A stretch of 39,809 bases of DNA from NCBI GenBank assembly GCA_028288985.1, contig JAQGHE010000045.1, positions 1 through 39,809 of the forward strand, written 5' to 3'. A program made the translations under genes and the position numbers. Numbering within the stretch: position 1 is the first letter of the stretch; every line of letters begins with the position of its first letter. This document shows, piece after piece, positions 31,320-38,985 of the stretch. The notes under the pieces were generated by a model, which ran no database searches, was not told the DNA's origin, and was given only the letters and a program-made list of their open reading frames with translations. Source of the stretch: Candidatus Saccharimonadota bacterium. GTDB lineage: Bacteria; Patescibacteriota; Saccharimonadia; Saccharimonadales; UBA10212.

Positions 31320-32531
31320 TTAAATCGTAAACTGACCGTCTTTATAAATAACTTTTTGGTTACCATCTTTTAGAGTGGCCGTGACGGTACGGTCTTCCGT
31401 AGAGATCATATCGGTATGGATTGCCGATTCGTTATAACCTAATTTAGTAAAAAATGTCCTCGGCTTGCCGACCGTAGAACCATCATAAGTATCGTGATAG
31501 CTGCGGCCTACCGCTATATGAGTATTGCCGAATTTTCCGCCCATATTTTCATCGAACAGCGTCTCAGCCATAAATTTAGTGATCCGCGACAGTCGCTTAT
31601 CAGTTAGAGAGAATTCTCCAACCTGGGATGCCCCTTTGTCAGTAGCCAGCATTTCAAGCAGCAAGTTCTCGTTCTGCTTGGCGGTGGCCCGAACAACTCG
31701 ACCCGACTCGAATTGTAGTTCAATGCCTTTAACTACGCTGCCATACCTATATAAAGGCTGGTTAAATCTGATCCAACCCTCCGTGCCTCGCCAATCCGGG
31801 GACGTAAAGACCTCAAAACTAGGTATGTTTCGCCCGCTGCCGCCCAGCCACTTGCGGTTCTTACCCATAGTTACGCGCAGGTCTACGTCTTTGCCGGTCA
31901 TATGCAGCTTTTCAATCTGCATTTTAGTCAATTTATCAGACACCCTTTGCACTTCCCGGCTGATCTTCTTCCATTCGGCTATTGGGTCGTCCCGGTCCAG
32001 GTAACAGGCATCTATGATCTGCTCCCAATACTCGGGTAGGCTTAAGCCGGCTTCTTTAGCCATACTAGGGGTGCCGTAAAGAGCCAATGTCCAGGTGTAC
32101 TTACCGTCATTTTCTTTCTTATCCAGCCACTCGCCTAGCGGCTTGCTGCTTTTAGAACTAAGCATTATTTTCTTAGGATCGACACCGTCCAATTCGTGTA
32201 CGTCGTAATCAGATATTACCGCTATGCGGTGATCAATTTGATCCACCAGCCCCCTGTAGTATTTACTGAGAAATGCGGTCAGCTGCTTGTTAGTGGCGTT
32301 TTCGTAAAAGTAGCGGCCCATGCCCGACATATCGTCGCCAAGGCTGCCGATTGTTATTCCTCCACTATCAAAAATGACCTTCCTGAGAGCTCTGTAAAAC
32401 GGCAGAGCTGATAGCGGACTGCTAAGCAGTACAACCTGGCCCTTTTTAATTCCGGTGCCGCCTCCCAGGGCGAAATTGACTAAAACTTTGGCGTACTTCT
32501 CAAGTATTTCTTTTGAGGGCTCATATTCCAT
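31320..32531 (-). CDS. M29-family aminopeptidase (AmpS/AmpT-type)
   Basis: A metal-dependent aminopeptidase of the thermophilic M29 family, about 403 residues as usual. Seen features are the N-terminal EKYAKVLVNFALGGGTGIKK helix, the MTGKDVDLRVTMG segment and the C-terminal metal-ligand region with ETLFDENMGGKFGNTHIAVG, RSYHDTYDGS and SAIHTDMIS. Probably cytoplasmic; recycles peptides, fitting an organism that scavenges amino acids. A perfect TATAAT lies 8 nt before the ATG and there is no Shine-Dalgarno. Confidence 0.9.
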   Translation of the reverse strand: MEYEPSKEILEKYAKVLVNFALGGGTGIKKGQVVLLSSPLSALPFYRALRKVIFDSGGITIGSLGDDMSGMGRYFYENATNKQLTAFLSKYYRGLVDQIDHRIAVISDYDVHELDGVDPKKIMLSSKSSKPLGEWLDKKENDGKYTWTLALYGTPSMAKEAGLSLPEYWEQIIDACYLDRDDPIAEWKKISREVQRVSDKLTKMQIEKLHMTGKDVDLRVTMGKNRKWLGGSGRNIPSFEVFTSPDWRGTEGWIRFNQPLYRYGSVVKGIELQFESGRVVRATAKQNENLLLEMLATDKGASQVGEFSLTDKRLSRITKFMAETLFDENMGGKFGNTHIAVGRSYHDTYDGSTVGKPRTFFTKLGYNESAIHTDMISTEDRTVTATLKDGNQKVIYKDGQFTI

Positions 32532-32539
32532 TCTTTTCT

Positions 32540-32545
32540 ATTATA
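32540..32545 (-). promoter_or_regulatory. -10 element of the aminopeptidase gene, leaderless type
   Basis: Perfect TATAAT on the minus strand, preceded by CTG, 8 nt before the ATG at 32531. Confidence 0.5.
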
Positions 32546-32566
32546 CAGAGCTCTGAACGCGAGTCA

Positions 32567-34015
32567 TTACTGCAGCGAAAAATAACTCCGAAAATTTGGC
32601 TCCCATCCCATAGCATAGTAATCACCGCTTAACTTCTCTTGTTTATATGCGCCTTGGTAATTGCCCTTCGCAATTGCGGCACAAGCCTCAGCTAAAACAT
32701 CAACCTCTGCCTTCGTGTTGTACATGCCAAAGCTGACCCTTACCACCCCCGGCATATGAGTTCTGTCGCCGGCAATAACTTCGGTTCTGAAGCGCTCAAT
32801 TTCCCTCTTGGACACATTAAGCAAGTGAGTTACGTAGGGATGGGCACAAAAACAGCCGCTGCGGATGCCTATGCCCCATTCCGTGCTTAAAATAGCGGCT
32901 ACTAGGCCATTCGGTAAACCGTTTAACTTGAATGGGATCACTCCAAGCCTGCCGGCTGAGTTCCTTGGGTCGGCGTCGCCTAATATACTCAGCCCATCAA
33001 TTTTACTTAGCTTTTCCAGAGCGTACTGGGTTAATTCCGCCTCGTGGGCAGCAATTTCATCCATGCCTATTCGGGTCAAAGCCTTGAGCGCTTTGGCGAG
33101 AGCGACGGCGCCCACAACATTAGGGCTACCTGCCTCGTCACGGTCCGGCGGAGCCGCCCACTCTACTTTACTTGTCGTTACCACATCAATAGTGCCGCCG
33201 CCGCATTGCTCCGGAATGCCGGATTCAAAGGTGTCCCTCCGGCCGATAAGAGCGCCGGTGCCAAACGGCGCATACATCTTATGGCCCGAGATAGTAATGT
33301 AATCCAGATGTTCCGGATCGCTTAGACTCTTCATCTCAACTTGGCGATGCGGTGCCAATTGCGCGCAGTCTACAAGGATTTGAGCGCCGGCGGCATGCGC
33401 CTTGCGGGCAATTTTGTGAATATCGGGCATGTGGCCTGTGACATTAGATCCACCGCTAATGGCTACCAGCTTAACTCTTCCCTTGTATTTATTAAGTAAC
33501 TCGTCCAGATCTTCTTCTAAAAGTCGTCCCTGGTTGTCAACTTTTACCCGCTTAACCTGAGCCGTCTGCCTCCAGGGAAGATCATTGCTGTGGTGCTCCA
33601 TCATGCTGATGATCACAATGTCGCTCTTGGATAAATTAAGACGATAGGAGAGTTTATTGATAGCTTCGGTAGTATTCTTACCAAAAATAACTACATGCTC
33701 TGATCCGTTGGCCTCAAAAAATTCGCCTACGATCTGGCGCGCATCATCATAGGCCTGAGTTGCTACCCGGCTTTTTAAACCGCTGCCGCGGTGCACAGAT
33801 GAATACCAGGGCATAAAATCATTCACACAGTCTAAAACTTCACGTAAAACGGGGGTACTGGCTGAGTTGTCAAAATAAATGTAGGAGCTTCGTTGGCCGT
33901 TCAGAAGCGGTACTTCTAAATCTATGCCGACAATTTGATCCCTCAGCTGCGCGAATGACTCATGGCTTGTACTGCGCGAGTGAAAGCCTGCTGTTTTAAC
34001 TACCATGTCCGACAC
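32567..34015 (-). CDS. SufS/CsdA-like cysteine desulfurase (class V aminotransferase fold)
   Basis: A 482-residue PLP enzyme. YIYFDNSASTPVLREV opens the fold near residue 46; SMMEHHSNDLPWR, VDCAQLAPHR and ITISGHKMYAPFGTGAL follow, with Lys246 as the PLP lysine; RSGCFCAHPYVT near residue 390 supplies the loop cysteine. Cysteine desulfurases deliver sulfur to Fe-S clusters or tRNA, but no Suf/Isc partner is adjacent. It is longer than SufS (about 410), with an N-terminal extension and an insertion near the end. GTG start at 34015 behind an AGGAG site. Confidence 0.85.
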   Translation of the reverse strand: MSDMVVKTAGFHSRSTSHESFAQLRDQIVGIDLEVPLLNGQRSSYIYFDNSASTPVLREVLDCVNDFMPWYSSVHRGSGLKSRVATQAYDDARQIVGEFFEANGSEHVVIFGKNTTEAINKLSYRLNLSKSDIVIISMMEHHSNDLPWRQTAQVKRVKVDNQGRLLEEDLDELLNKYKGRVKLVAISGGSNVTGHMPDIHKIARKAHAAGAQILVDCAQLAPHRQVEMKSLSDPEHLDYITISGHKMYAPFGTGALIGRRDTFESGIPEQCGGGTIDVVTTSKVEWAAPPDRDEAGSPNVVGAVALAKALKALTRIGMDEIAAHEAELTQYALEKLSKIDGLSILGDADPRNSAGRLGVIPFKLNGLPNGLVAAILSTEWGIGIRSGCFCAHPYVTHLLNVSKREIERFRTEVIAGDRTHMPGVVRVSFGMYNTKAEVDVLAEACAAIAKGNYQGAYKQEKLSGDYYAMGWEPNFRSYFSLQ

Positions 34016-34055
34016 TTTTTATTTCTCCTATCCATAGTTACTATACATCACACTC

Positions 34056-34084
34056 TTGACGAAAACTAAGCATGAGCGTATTTT
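34056..34084 (+). promoter_or_regulatory. Promoter of the candidate structured RNA
   Basis: TTGACG (34056-34061, 5 of 6), exactly 17-nt spacer, TATTTT (34079-34084, 4 of 6). Predicted start at A34091. It diverges from the cysteine desulfurase gene. Confidence 0.6.
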
Positions 34085-34090
34085 CCTAAT

Positions 34091-34351
34091 AGGAGCTCGC
34101 GAAAACGGGCCCTGCACAGAACGGGTGGGCAAAAACCCAGCCGAACTAAAACAGCGTTAAGCGCGGGCGAAGCTGAAAGGCTTCCGGAAGCTAAAAAGGC
34201 CAAGGCCGCGTTGACGTTCCTAAAATTCGCGTCTACAGCTCGTTAGCACAAAAAGCTACACTCAACCTCAAGAAAACAAAAACTTGAAGTCCGAGCGAGT
34301 AGGCAAGAAGCAAAGACAGGCTCGGGGTAAAAACTCGGGTCTGTTTTTTTG
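34091..34351 (+). ncRNA. Candidate structured noncoding RNA, about 260 nt, class unknown
   Basis: A non-coding interval framed by a promoter and an intrinsic terminator. The terminator stem is 34316-34326 with 34334-34344 (11 bp, including G-U pairs), then seven T. Hairpins seen: GGGTGGG/CCCAGCC (34123-34142), GAAGC/GCTTC (34169-34184) competing with GCTTCCGGAAGC (34180-34191), GACG/CGTC (34213-34233), TAGC/GCTA (34244-34258) and TCAAG/CTTGA (34268-34287). GCTCGC (34095-34100) with GCGAGT (34295-34300) could close a multibranch core. Loops are A-rich, and CTAAAA occurs three times. CCGAGC (34291-34296) can also pair with the terminator stem (GCTCGG, 34320-34325). No match to tmRNA, RNase P, SRP or 6S hallmarks. 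Confidence 0.6.
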
Positions 34352-34385
34352 ATCCAGCTTTTCTACCCTTTTCCGATGTTACTTT

Positions 34386-34396
34386 GAGTGTATAAT
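34386..34396 (+). promoter_or_regulatory. -10 region of the 34403 gene, leaderless type
   Basis: GAGTG-TATAAT with TATAAT at 34391-34396, exactly 6 nt before the ATG at 34403, so transcription should begin on the start codon. The block from GAGTG to ATG recurs at 38281-38300 with two differences in 20 bases. Confidence 0.55.
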
Positions 34397-34402
34397 TTGC
34401 AT

Positions 34403-34672
34403 ATGTCCTTCGAACTTAGAGGTAGAAAAATTCTTGTTGAAAATGCTGAGGTTTATCCGAACAGCCGCACATCCAGCATTCCAGAAATGACAGTTAACGA
34501 TTCCGTACTGACCTTACACGCGATAGTCTTAGCCACAAGAGACCCTGCATCGCGACGCCAAGTTCCTTATGCATATACAGAGCCAGATCCTGATTCACCT
34601 AGAGGGATTTGGCTCAATGAAACAGATTACACAGTTATTGGGCCGGGGTCCGAGACGAAGCTTGCAAATTAG
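34403..34672 (+). CDS. Hypothetical 89-residue protein
   Basis: The predicted product starts MSFELRGRKILVENAEVYPN and is rich in beta-prone segments, Pro and acidic residues; no membrane segment and no recognised domain. The open frame starts five codons earlier, but that ATG lies in front of the -10 hexamer, so the ATG at 34403 is the likely start. No Shine-Dalgarno. It follows the candidate RNA terminator by 52 nt. Confidence 0.6.
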   Translation: MSFELRGRKILVENAEVYPNSRTSSIPEMTVNDSVLTLHAIVLATRDPASRRQVPYAYTEPDPDSPRGIWLNETDYTVIGPGSETKLAN

Positions 34673-34844
34673 AACTATGCCTACGGTAAATGTTTGGTCT
34701 GAACGATGCCAATGTTTGGCTAGCCCTCCGAACTTGGCCACAGCCAGGAATAAAGATGGTGATCTATCCAAAATTCGGATCTTGAACAATTTCTAACTGA
34801 AGAGTCCTGACCAGCAGCCTAGAATTATTGGAGTAGGAGGCTAT

Positions 34845-35273
34845 ATGGCTAGTGCCGGTTATGGGGTATTTGACACAACCCTCTCGAAAACCAACCGAGT
34901 TCTAAAAGAGATCGAGGATACTTACGGCTGGCCTCGGGAGCGCAGGCAGCAATCTTACGATGCGCTGCGGGCAGTCCTACACGCCATGCGCGACCGTTTA
35001 ACGGTATTTGAAGCCAGCGATCTGGCTGCCCAATTGCCGATGCTGATTCGCGGCATTTACTATGAAGGCTGGAACCCAGCCAAAGTGCCCGTGAGAATGC
35101 ACTTGGAGGATTTCTTAAACCGTGTGCGCCAGGAGTTTCCATACCGGGTTGAAGGCGATACTGAAGAGCTGGTCAGGGTAGTCCTGGACTCCTTGAGTGA
35201 TTACATTACTGAGGGCGAACTGGAAGATATAAAATCTAACATGCCTAAAGATTTAGCTGCCATCCTCCCCTAG
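34845..35273 (+). CDS. DUF2267 family protein
   Basis: The 142-residue helical protein has the DUF2267 core: RRQQSYDALRAVLHAMRDRL, TVFEASDLAAQLPMLIRGIY and YEGWNPAKVPVRMHLEDF, followed by VRVVLDSLSDYITEGELED. The family is common in bacteria but has no settled function. A TAGGAGG ribosome site lies 5 nt before the ATG, a leadered start unlike the neighbouring 34403 gene. It converges with the erythromycin-esterase-family gene (22 nt between stops). Confidence 0.92.
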   Translation: MASAGYGVFDTTLSKTNRVLKEIEDTYGWPRERRQQSYDALRAVLHAMRDRLTVFEASDLAAQLPMLIRGIYYEGWNPAKVPVRMHLEDFLNRVRQEFPYRVEGDTEELVRVVLDSLSDYITEGELEDIKSNMPKDLAAILP

Positions 35274-35295
35274 CGCCAGTTCCACCCTCCCTGTC

Positions 35296-36603
35296 CTAGA
35301 AAGCGAATGGAAAGGTATCTGGCAATTCGCCTGCTGGCGGATGCTCCGGATGTATTGGATGTAAGGCGCTGCTTCGTTCAATATGCATGAATGAGTCATA
35401 ACGGTCAGGAAGCACAGAAGGCACGTAATTGCCCCTCTCTTGCTCTGGGCTATAAACCACGCCTACTGCCCGGTGACCACGAGGCCTGTGGCTGCCTTCT
35501 ACATCTTTAAGTTCATGACTTAAAAGCAGTGCATCTTCACCGATATAATGGTGGAGATCTGCCTCCCAGCTCGACGGGATAGCCCGCGGAACCGGCATAA
35601 TTTCTTGCGGTGCATCCCAATATTTACCGGCTATCACTGTCCCTTCATATGTGCCGAAGCCGACAATGAAGACGTTTTCCCTGCTGCTTTGCTCCCGGAC
35701 AAGCTGGCCAACATTAACCATGCCGGCACTCCCCATATCCGTGTAGCGCGCATCTCCGACGTGAGTGTTGTGCGCCCAAACAATACCCTTCGCCTTCTCG
35801 CCGTAGCGACTGGCTATCTCGTAAAGCGTTTTAACCATGTGGCTGTCCCTGACGTTCCACGATTCATCGCTGCCAAGCATAGTCGCTCTGTAATACCGTT
35901 CGGCATTAACAGCTACCCTGGCGTTTTGTTCAGCATTAAATTTTTCTTCAGCATCGGCCACGTGCGGAGCTTCCCTGTGCCTTTTCTGCAGTTTAACAAG
36001 CAGGCCAATAACCTCATCCTCGCAGCTTTTTGGCATTATGGCGCTTGCGCGCGCGTAACCATATTCGTTACCCACATATGGCTCAAAGCAGCGAAAGATC
36101 TTGCTGACTTCAGGTAAGAGTTCCGGGTATTTGATTGTCAGATAATCCAAAACATTTTCTAATGATTCCCAGAGGCTGTATACATCCAAGCCGTAAAAGC
36201 CGGCTCGTTTATCTTTTGGTAAATTTAGATTGTGATCCTTCAACCATGTTATAAAGCGCGCTACTTCTTTATTGGCCCACATCCAGCTAGGCCAGCGCTC
36301 AAATACATTCAGAACCTCCTCTGCTGGAGTCTCCGTATAGAAATAGTTTTTAACGTATCTATTTACTTCATAGCAAGGAGGCCAATCGCCTTCCACGGCT
36401 ACGAAGTTGAAGTTTTTCTCCCTAATCAAACGCCGGCTCAAAGCAGCCCTCCACGCATAAAAATCACTCGTACCGTGCGATGCTTCACCGATCAGAACAT
36501 ACTTGGCCTCACCAATTTCGGCCAGCAGTCTATTTAAATCGTTACTTCGCTCCAGGCGATGGGCTATCCGTGCCAAACCTATTTGAGTAGCTGTTAATGC
36601 CAT
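35296..36603 (-). CDS. Erythromycin esterase family protein
   Basis: The 435-residue protein belongs to the EreA/EreB-like family: YVLIGEASHGTSDFYAWRA (about 35-53) holds the conserved His43, FVAVEGDWPPCYEVNRYV holds Glu71, and KGIVWAHNTHVGDARYTDMG near residue 270 holds a further conserved His. Known members hydrolyse the macrolide lactone, but most family members, including those annotated in environmental genomes, have untested substrates; resistance should not be assumed. It has its own AGAGGT ribosome site. Confidence 0.9.
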   Translation of the reverse strand: MALTATQIGLARIAHRLERSNDLNRLLAEIGEAKYVLIGEASHGTSDFYAWRAALSRRLIREKNFNFVAVEGDWPPCYEVNRYVKNYFYTETPAEEVLNVFERWPSWMWANKEVARFITWLKDHNLNLPKDKRAGFYGLDVYSLWESLENVLDYLTIKYPELLPEVSKIFRCFEPYVGNEYGYARASAIMPKSCEDEVIGLLVKLQKRHREAPHVADAEEKFNAEQNARVAVNAERYYRATMLGSDESWNVRDSHMVKTLYEIASRYGEKAKGIVWAHNTHVGDARYTDMGSAGMVNVGQLVREQSSRENVFIVGFGTYEGTVIAGKYWDAPQEIMPVPRAIPSSWEADLHHYIGEDALLLSHELKDVEGSHRPRGHRAVGVVYSPEQERGNYVPSVLPDRYDSFMHIERSSALHPIHPEHPPAGELPDTFPFAF

Positions 36604-36693
36604 AGTACCTCTACACCATTTTTGCCTTTATCGAGGTCAAGTTCAGTGATTAATCTGACTTTGGGAAACTTTGTCTTTTGGCCATCAAGTACA

Positions 36694-36939
36694 TCAAGGC
36701 TGCTGCATAACCATGGCGGCTAACTTAGATATCACACGGGCTCGCATACTGGGCTGTGGTTTAGCTTCTCCTGCAGTCCAACTATTTACCGCGGGTATTG
36801 TTGCAGCAAAGAGATCACAAATGTCGTCGGAACTAAGTTGAAGTTCCTGCATTACTTTTAAAACAAATGGACCAAAATTCTGCTGTTGCATTAGCCCGTC
36901 TTTAAACTTATCTCCACTGTTTCGAATTTCTTCAATCAT
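36694..36939 (-). CDS. Small XRE-like helix-turn-helix protein
   Basis: An 81-residue protein whose residues 25-75 (VLKVMQELQLSSDDICDLFA, then TIPAVNSWTAGEAKPQPSMR) fit the five-helix Cro/XRE pattern, with AVNSWTAGEAKP as recognition-helix and turn. DNA binding is inferred, and the match is weak. I start at the ATG at 36939 behind a CGGAG site; the frame is open 16 codons further upstream, but that part is the terminator hairpin of the previous unit. Confidence 0.65.
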   Translation of the reverse strand: MIEEIRNSGDKFKDGLMQQQNFGPFVLKVMQELQLSSDDICDLFAATIPAVNSWTAGEAKPQPSMRARVISKLAAMVMQQP

Positions 36940-36957
36940 TTTATTCTCCGTTAAATT

Positions 36958-36979
36958 AAAAAACCGCCCTGGTGGCGGT
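36958..36979 (-). terminator. Intrinsic terminator after the NUDIX gene
   Basis: Minus strand: ACCGCC, loop ACCAG, GGCGGT, then six T residues. A clean 6-bp G+C-rich stem, 133 nt after the NUDIX stop and just before the HTH-like gene. Confidence 0.8.
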
Positions 36980-37111
36980 CTCTTCAATGTCTTTGATTTA
37001 ATATCTTAGAAAGGCACAGAACAAACCGCCAACTTACTGCCGGTCTGCCACGTCAAGAAGGGGTTGAATGATCTCATGGCTATAGAATACCACAAGCTTC
37101 TTTTCCGATCT

Positions 37112-37618
37112 TTAAAGAAGATTCAAGGCTTTGCGGGCCTCTTCCCGGACTCCCCGGATGCAATCATAGCTATCAAGTTGTTGCTCTGTAGACCAAGCCG
37201 AATCGATAAAGCCTTTTTCAAGAATAACTTCCCCGCCCTGGTATTCGGCCATCAGGCTGACCATAAAAACCGGTACTTTATCCGGCCTAATAAACACCTT
37301 ATTTTTCAGAATCACATCGTCTCGGCTAATAACTGTGAGTCCGCTTTCTTCTAATGTTTCCCTCATCGCAAGCTTGCCAAGCACGTCCTCGACACCCTCA
37401 AGCGGATCCACTTCCTCTTCCTCGATCATTTTGGCTATGTTGTCATGCTCTAATTTACCGCCAGGAAAGGCCCATTTGCCGGGATGCACTTTCTCCTCAT
37501 TGCTTCGCTGCAGTAGCAAAACTGTTCTTTCGGCTGGGTTAACCACAACAAAGTTGGCGACAACGTACTGTAGTTTATCCTGTTTAGCCTCCGCAATCGA
37601 GATCTCCTGTTTGCTCAT
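37112..37618 (-). CDS. NUDIX hydrolase with an interrupted Nudix box
   Basis: The protein of 168 residues has the NUDIX strands NFVVVNPAERTVLLLQRS and KWAFPGGKLEHDN, then LAMRETLEESGLTV, the catalytic REx2EExG helix. Between the GGK loop and the helix there are about 18 extra, mostly acidic residues (EEEEVDPLEGVED), so the canonical 23-residue box is split. Substrate unknown (nucleoside diphosphate derivatives in general). ATG at 37618 with TATTAT 6 nt upstream; a GTG immediately before it is an alternative start. Confidence 0.85.
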   Translation of the reverse strand: MSKQEISIAEAKQDKLQYVVANFVVVNPAERTVLLLQRSNEEKVHPGKWAFPGGKLEHDNIAKMIEEEEVDPLEGVEDVLGKLAMRETLEESGLTVISRDDVILKNKVFIRPDKVPVFMVSLMAEYQGGEVILEKGFIDSAWSTEQQLDSYDCIRGVREEARKALNLL

Positions 37619-37624
37619 CACTAA

Positions 37625-37633
37625 ATAATAACA
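37625..37633 (-). promoter_or_regulatory. Extended -10 of the NUDIX gene, leaderless type
   Basis: Minus strand TGT-TATTAT (TATTAT at 37625-37630), exactly 6 nt before the ATG at 37618. Confidence 0.5.
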
Positions 37634-37670
37634 TTAGCCGGCTCTATCGGCTTTGTTATCTCAGGATAGG

Positions 37671-37694
37671 AAAAGAGCCCTTTCGGGCTCTTTT
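37671..37694. terminator. Bidirectional-type intrinsic terminator
   Basis: Perfect 10-bp inverted repeat AAAAGAGCCC (37671-37680) / GGGCTCTTTT (37685-37694) with a TTTC loop. On the minus strand it ends the VOC gene (stop at 37835) before the NUDIX promoter. Confidence 0.8.
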
Positions 37695-37834
37695 CCAATT
37701 TTGACTGGATTACTTGTTCATCGGAACAATCCTCCAACTACAGATTATGAGACTATGGCGCCTGAATCTCTGTGAAGTATTTAATTCAAAGACTCCTTCG
37801 CCCCGGCCGTCCTAGAAACTTTATTGTTATTTGC

Positions 37835-38215
37835 CTATTTTTCTATAAGAGCCAGGACGTTACCTGCTGGATCCTTAAACCAAGCAATCGGAGGTCCATA
37901 GTTAGAGCCTTCCGGCGGTCTAGCAATTCCTTTTTCGTTTTGGTGCATTCCTTCATACTGCTCAAACTTTACTCCCCTGCTGATTAGCTCATCGACTGAG
38001 GCGTCTAAGTCATCGACTACAAGATTCAAAACTGTGTAGGTTGCCGGCTGGTGATTTTCCTTAGGGTAGATAAACACCTTCTGCCCACCGGGCAAGTTTA
38101 AGTTCAGACCCATATCTTCCTTTACTTCTAAGCCTAAAGTCTCGCCGTAGAATTTCTTAGCCTCAACTAGATCATCAACCGAAAACCCGCTAAATGCATC
38201 CACTAGTTTAAACAT
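37835..38215 (-). CDS. VOC family (glyoxalase/bleomycin-resistance-like) protein
   Basis: A 126-residue vicinal-oxygen-chelate fold protein: FSGFSVDDLVEAKKFYGETL and GLEVKED in the first beta-alpha-beta-beta-beta unit, TVLNLVVDDLDASVDELISR and APPEGSNYG-like PPEGSNYGPPIAWFKDPAGN in the second. Single-domain members act on varied substrates; metal ligands are not clear enough to name one. The ATG at 38215 has an AAGGAG site; the frame is open to a GTG at 38230 that follows TATAAT by 5 nt. Confidence 0.88.
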   Translation of the reverse strand: MFKLVDAFSGFSVDDLVEAKKFYGETLGLEVKEDMGLNLNLPGGQKVFIYPKENHQPATYTVLNLVVDDLDASVDELISRGVKFEQYEGMHQNEKGIARPPEGSNYGPPIAWFKDPAGNVLALIEK

Positions 38216-38280
38216 AAGCTTCTCCTTCACTGTCTATTATATAGCCCCGCTCGGCTACCAGTGATTTATATTGTTATTCT

Positions 38281-38291
38281 GAGTGTATAAT
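38281..38291 (+). promoter_or_regulatory. -10 region of the 38298 gene, leaderless type
   Basis: GAGTG-TATAAT with TATAAT at 38286-38291, exactly 6 nt before the ATG at 38298; near-copy of the 34386-34405 start region. Confidence 0.55.
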
Positions 38292-38297
38292 TTAGAT

Positions 38298-38783
38298 ATG
38301 AGCGAAGATGAGCCACTTAGTCGGGAGCAGCAGCTTTTTAAGGCAAAGGACCAGTTCCGAGAAACAATGCTGGCAAACGACACATTTTTTAGAATAGTTC
38401 AGTCTAGGCTTAAAAGCGACAGCGAACTACCTGACTTCGGCTGCGAGCCAACTTATAAGGCTATTTCTGAAGATGCTGCTGAAATTGGGGTTGAACTAAG
38501 TTTTGGCACTTCTGGTGAATCCCAGGAACTGAGCTTTCGTTTCGCCCAATTGAATCACATAACACTCGGGACTGTTGAATTAGGAAGTGGCCGGCAAGAG
38601 CTTACGCCATCAGATGAAATAATTATGCCCGATGAAGAACTAGCCACTGTAGTCGAATCTTGGCAATCAGGCTGGAGCGAAATAATCAATTCCGTAGGTA
38701 AAGAAAATCTAGGCATCGACCCTCTTAAATACACTGTCGAACTTAAAGAAAAACTAGATGCCACTGTTATTTTGAGCGAATAA
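38298..38783 (+). CDS. Hypothetical acidic 161-residue protein
   Basis: I recognise no family. The protein is acidic, starts MSEDEPLSREQQLFKAKDQF, has an N-terminal helical part, a central strand-rich part with ISEDAAEIGVELSFGTSGES, and a C-terminal helix-strand end. No membrane segment or signal. Its start lacks a Shine-Dalgarno. It shares its promoter/start block with the 34403 gene, which may mean common control, though the two proteins are not alike. Two hairpins follow it. Confidence 0.65.
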   Translation: MSEDEPLSREQQLFKAKDQFRETMLANDTFFRIVQSRLKSDSELPDFGCEPTYKAISEDAAEIGVELSFGTSGESQELSFRFAQLNHITLGTVELGSGRQELTPSDEIIMPDEELATVVESWQSGWSEIINSVGKENLGIDPLKYTVELKEKLDATVILSE

Positions 38784-38824
38784 ATATGAACACAGATAGA
38801 TTGAGCAGCGGACCACTGCTGAGC

Positions 38825-38882
38825 TCCACGCACTTCGCACTTTGGCGTGGAACTAAAAAGAGCCCTCTTCTGGACTCTTTTT
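38825..38882. terminator. Tandem hairpins after the 38298 gene
   Basis: First hairpin TCCACGC (38825-38831) / GCGTGGA (38845-38851). Second, AAAAAGAG (38855-38862) / CTCTTTTT (38875-38882), extended by two G-C pairs across a C-A mismatch that becomes G-U on the minus strand. The second is a typical two-way intrinsic terminator between converging units. Confidence 0.7.
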
Positions 38883-38985
38883 CGGTGAAACCTTAGCCTA
38901 GATCGACTTATCCGTTTCACCACCGTTTAATTATCCGCTACTTTTGAAGCTTAGCTGTGAATTTCCTTACAAAGCAGCCCCACAA

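Noticed and set aside
34091..34351. tmRNA, RNase P RNA, SRP RNA or a leader riboswitch
   Set aside because: No tRNA-like CCA end or tag frame, no RNase P core motifs, no SRP apical loop motif were seen. A leader role is less likely because the terminator is followed by a separate -10 for the 34403 gene.
34569..34796. Open frames overlapping and following the 34403 gene on both strands
   Set aside because: They overlap a better-supported gene, lack ribosome sites and show no domain-like composition.
35296..36603. Calling the esterase-family and ABC-F genes antibiotic resistance genes
   Set aside because: Both families include many members with no resistance role, and nothing around them suggests a resistance island.
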